DNA of 64,000 nt from JBDWFY01 sp965275915 (GTDB lineage: Bacteria > Pseudomonadota > Alphaproteobacteria > Rhizobiales > Stappiaceae), in assembly GCA_965275915.1 (NCBI GenBank), contig CBDHYI010000008.1, forward strand, positions 62,001 to 126,000, in the 5' to 3' direction. The position numbers and the translations under genes are program-made. Within the stretch, counting starts at the first letter, position 1, and each line of letters starts with the position of its first letter. Below are positions 61,976 to 64,000 of this stretch, piece after piece. Below the pieces are notes generated by a model, which did no database searches, was not told the DNA's origin, and worked only from the letters and a program-made list of their open reading frames with translations.

Positions 61976-62069
61976 CGGACCATGTTGAAAGGGTGCAGCG
62001 GCAGCAAAGCCTGATGCGGCGAGACTTCCCATAATCGCAGCCCCGGCTGGCTTTGCGGGGGCGGGGGAA
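61976..62069 (+). repeat. direct repeat copy 2
   Basis: About 94 bases matching 54046-54137 in the same orientation, including CAGCCCCGGCTGGCTTTGCG. It starts near ACGGACCATGTTGAAAGGG and ends after GGGGGCGGGGGA. See copy 1. Confidence 0.75.
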
Positions 62070-62249
62070 ACGGACGTTGTTGCGCCGGGCGGCGAAGGTC
62101 TTGATCAAAGAATATTGTCCAACGCGGGCCACGGGCAGGCCAATCCGAAAAGCCGGGCTGTCGACCGCATCGGAAACTCTTCATCGACCCGGCGGAATCC
62201 CGCATCACGGCTGTTCCTATTTTGCGACGTCGGGGTGAGCGTCAAGGGC

Positions 62250-62271
62250 GGGCCGATGGTGACATCGGCCC
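62250..62271. repeat. perfect 9-base hairpin
   Basis: GGGCCGATG-GTGA-CATCGGCCC. It lies 150 bases beyond the stop of the leftward nuclease-like gene and could contribute to termination, though no T-run follows. Confidence 0.45.
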
Positions 62272-62420
62272 TAATCTGCCGTTACGGCACTAACGCCCTC
62301 GTTGCGCTGTAGCCAGTCAAACCGGACTTTCGCCAATCCGTCTATCAGGTTTGCTCCTCGCGTATAATGACCGTTGCGGGCCAGGAGCCCTAAGCGCATC
62401 AGTCTAACACTGAAGGAGTG

Positions 62421-63971
62421 TCACATTGCGTCTTCAAGAACCGAACCGAAATCCTCCAAGGCTTCGAATTTGCGTTCCACTTTGGTGATCGGGTGTTTGG
62501 CGTAGTGCTCATCAAAGACCTTCCCCAGACCCTTGGCATTCACCTTTGTGATAAGCGCGCGGACATCCCGCCCCGCCACCAGTTTGACACTATAGCGCTT
62601 GGTTTCGTCGAACACGGCTTCGGCAAGTTGTAGCGCTTCCTTGGTAAAATCGCCGGAGGTCCAAAACTCAACGCTGAACGCACGGTTCTGCAGCGTCTCC
62701 TGCGCGCGAAAATGCCTGTTGAGGCGACGTGCCTTGGTTTGGATCCAAGCCTTCAGCTCTTCAGCACCCACCCGATACGTAGGCGCGTGACCTTTGCATT
62801 CAATGAGCCGGACGTTTTCTGCCGACACACAAAACACATCGACTTCGTACTGTTCACCAGTGTCGATGAAGACTTTTTTCCCAATATCGATTGAGCCGCC
62901 GCCTTGCAGCGTTGCGATATGTCCAACGATCAGTTCGAACAAAGCACCGCGCAGATTGCCTGCCGCCCCTTCAATGTGACCCAACTGACTGAAGAGGGTT
63001 TCGATGACTTCCGGGTTTTTAGCTGCAATAGCGCTTGCGTGACGAAGGGTTTCCAACAGGCCTGCCAGACCCCGCGCGACATCGCGGCCAAAGAGAGCTG
63101 ATGGTTTTGTTGCGATGATGCCGTTGGCGCGCAGTTCGTGAAATGCATCAGGGTGGAAACCGTCGGCAATTATGACTGGGAGGAACGGCGGCAATCGCCG
63201 CATGGCACGCGAGCTTTCGCACTTGCGCAAAAACGCTTGGGTGGCCGCTTTGTTCAGTTCGCCTGTATAGACATCCGCGACAAGGAAGCCCGGATTAGGT
63301 TTGCCGCCGGAGTAGCGCACCATGGGTGTCAGGTAGCTGGGTGCAACTATGTCAAAAGCGTGGGTTCCAAACTGAGGGAGCACTTGGCCGCGCTCTCGAA
63401 TGGCAACTTTATTGTAGCTCACCATTCCGAGCTTACGAGCCCAGTCAGCAACCGCGTCCAAGAGGATGCGCTGGACCGTGAGCTGCGCGGTATAACCGTC
63501 AAAGTCGACTGGAAAGGTCGAGTGGTGGTGGAAAGTAACAACTGGTGTCTCGCCGACCTTGAGCTCGGTCAGAAATCCAATGCCCTTCAGACGCGAAAGG
63601 ACTGCATCACTGCCCGTTCTCTTCTTTTGTTTCAGCGGCGCGCCGGATATGATCGGAAAGAAATCTTTTGGAATGATCCCGCCCTTCGCGATCATAGCGG
63701 CAATCGCTGGCCCGTACGTTGGGCTCCCTTCTGTCAGGGCTCGGTAAAGTCCGTCCCAATACCGATGGGTTCCGAAGTGCGCCTCGTGAAAGTAGAACCG
63801 CGCATTCCTTGGAAAGCTCAGTCCCGATAGTGTCTTGACCGAAGAAGGTCTACGCCTCAGCCGTTGACGAGCGGCCTCGGGTGAGAGACCCGATTCCTCG
63901 AGGTGACGAAGGATGTCCGAAGTGAGCATTGGCCCTTTATTCAGAAGGTATTTTGATATTTCTGTCTTCAT
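62421..63971 (-). CDS. winged-helix plus PD-(D/E)xK nuclease-like protein
   Basis: A 516-residue protein. Residues 1-60 resemble a winged helix (LLNKGPMLTSDILRHLEES, then LSPEAARQRLRRR). The middle 150 residues are of unknown fold. A restriction-endonuclease-like core lies at about 338-400: Glu346 in RGALFELIVGHIA, Asp378 in YEVDVFCV and Glu391-Cys-Lys393 in RLIECKGHAP, matching the E...D...ExK set of PD-(D/E)xK nucleases. The C-terminal 110 residues are helical. Proteins with this nuclease core occur in restriction and other defence loci. No methyltransferase partner is visible, but the window ends just upstream. Start ATG at 63971. Confidence 0.82.
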   Translation of the reverse strand: MKTEISKYLLNKGPMLTSDILRHLEESGLSPEAARQRLRRRPSSVKTLSGLSFPRNARFYFHEAHFGTHRYWDGLYRALTEGSPTYGPAIAAMIAKGGIIPKDFFPIISGAPLKQKKRTGSDAVLSRLKGIGFLTELKVGETPVVTFHHHSTFPVDFDGYTAQLTVQRILLDAVADWARKLGMVSYNKVAIRERGQVLPQFGTHAFDIVAPSYLTPMVRYSGGKPNPGFLVADVYTGELNKAATQAFLRKCESSRAMRRLPPFLPVIIADGFHPDAFHELRANGIIATKPSALFGRDVARGLAGLLETLRHASAIAAKNPEVIETLFSQLGHIEGAAGNLRGALFELIVGHIATLQGGGSIDIGKKVFIDTGEQYEVDVFCVSAENVRLIECKGHAPTYRVGAEELKAWIQTKARRLNRHFRAQETLQNRAFSVEFWTSGDFTKEALQLAEAVFDETKRYSVKLVAGRDVRALITKVNAKGLGKVFDEHYAKHPITKVERKFEALEDFGSVLEDAM

Positions 63972-64000
63972 AACAGAAATATAGTGTCACACTGCGCAAT

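Larger units (their letters stand above)
61587..62420. other. intergenic region with operator pair, repeat copy and hairpin
   Basis: About 830 bases with no supported gene. In order they hold the GntR operator pair at 61629-61665, direct repeat copy 2 at 61976-62069 and a perfect 9-base hairpin at 62250-62271. Short coding-like pieces near the repeat (for example FNMVRDPELDASALP read leftward) are echoed weakly at copy 1 and look like remnants. Confidence 0.5.

Noticed and set aside
1..64000. CRISPR arrays, tRNA or rRNA genes, prophage or intact insertion sequences
   Set aside because: I found no regularly spaced repeats, cloverleaf-type T-arms, structural phage genes, integrase or intact transposase on either strand by reading.

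Overview
This 64 kb window looks like a chromosomal stretch from an alphaproteobacterium of the order Hyphomicrobiales (Rhizobiales). The evidence is gene order and content: prs; the pgeF/MidA/lgt group; ubiK-type and ybjN genes before proC; a moaE-moaD-pgsA/uvrC/SDR block; a petPR-like MarR-response regulator-kinase operon beside ilvE; Omp25-type porin; and uvrB with a long alphaproteobacterial N-terminal extension. The backbone is GC-rich by eye. No tRNA, rRNA, CRISPR array, integrase or intact transposase was seen.

Layout. 1-20.8 kb is core housekeeping: nucleotide (prs), envelope (pgeF, lgt, pgsA, glycosyltransferase, porin), proline (proC), branched-chain amino acids (ilvE), molybdopterin (moaD/moaE), DNA repair (uvrC), ion antiport and one two-component operon. 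21.0-25.7 kb is a one-strand catabolic cassette: aldehyde dehydrogenase, iron-type alcohol dehydrogenase, two tautomerase-superfamily proteins and an AraC regulator. 25.7-40.8 kb mixes secreted and stress proteins: GST, DUF1176-like protein, RNase T2, two cold-shock-domain proteins, RlpA, a large Tyr/Gly-rich secreted protein, L,D-transpeptidase, an ArsR/SRPBCC pair, two NTF2-like paralogues, a frameshifted secreted protein and a methyltransferase.

40.8-43.0 kb is the most striking accessory segment. It is an AT-rich, overlapping two-gene unit: a ParA/MinD-type ATPase followed by a SIR2-family protein that keeps its NAD-binding and catalytic motifs. Just upstream lies a 180-bp degraded copy of the 3' end of uvrB, whose intact gene is 2.7 kb further right. 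Between the two uvrB ends sit a YafK-type L,D-transpeptidase, a secreted tandem ABM-like protein and a LysR regulator. I read the ATPase-SIR2 pair as a candidate anti-phage or abortive-infection system; this is inference from domain content and context.

48.5-53.8 kb carries a phosphotransferase and then a four-gene plus-strand cluster: two single-pass membrane proteins, a secreted low-complexity protein and an exported caspase-like protease with a His/Cys dyad. 54-62 kb is bounded by two ~92-bp direct repeats and holds a DUF2971 gene, a carbohydrate ABC importer, a Cys/Met-type PLP enzyme and a FadR-type GntR regulator with a clear double operator. The right end is a large winged-helix plus PD-(D/E)xK nuclease-like protein, another defence candidate.
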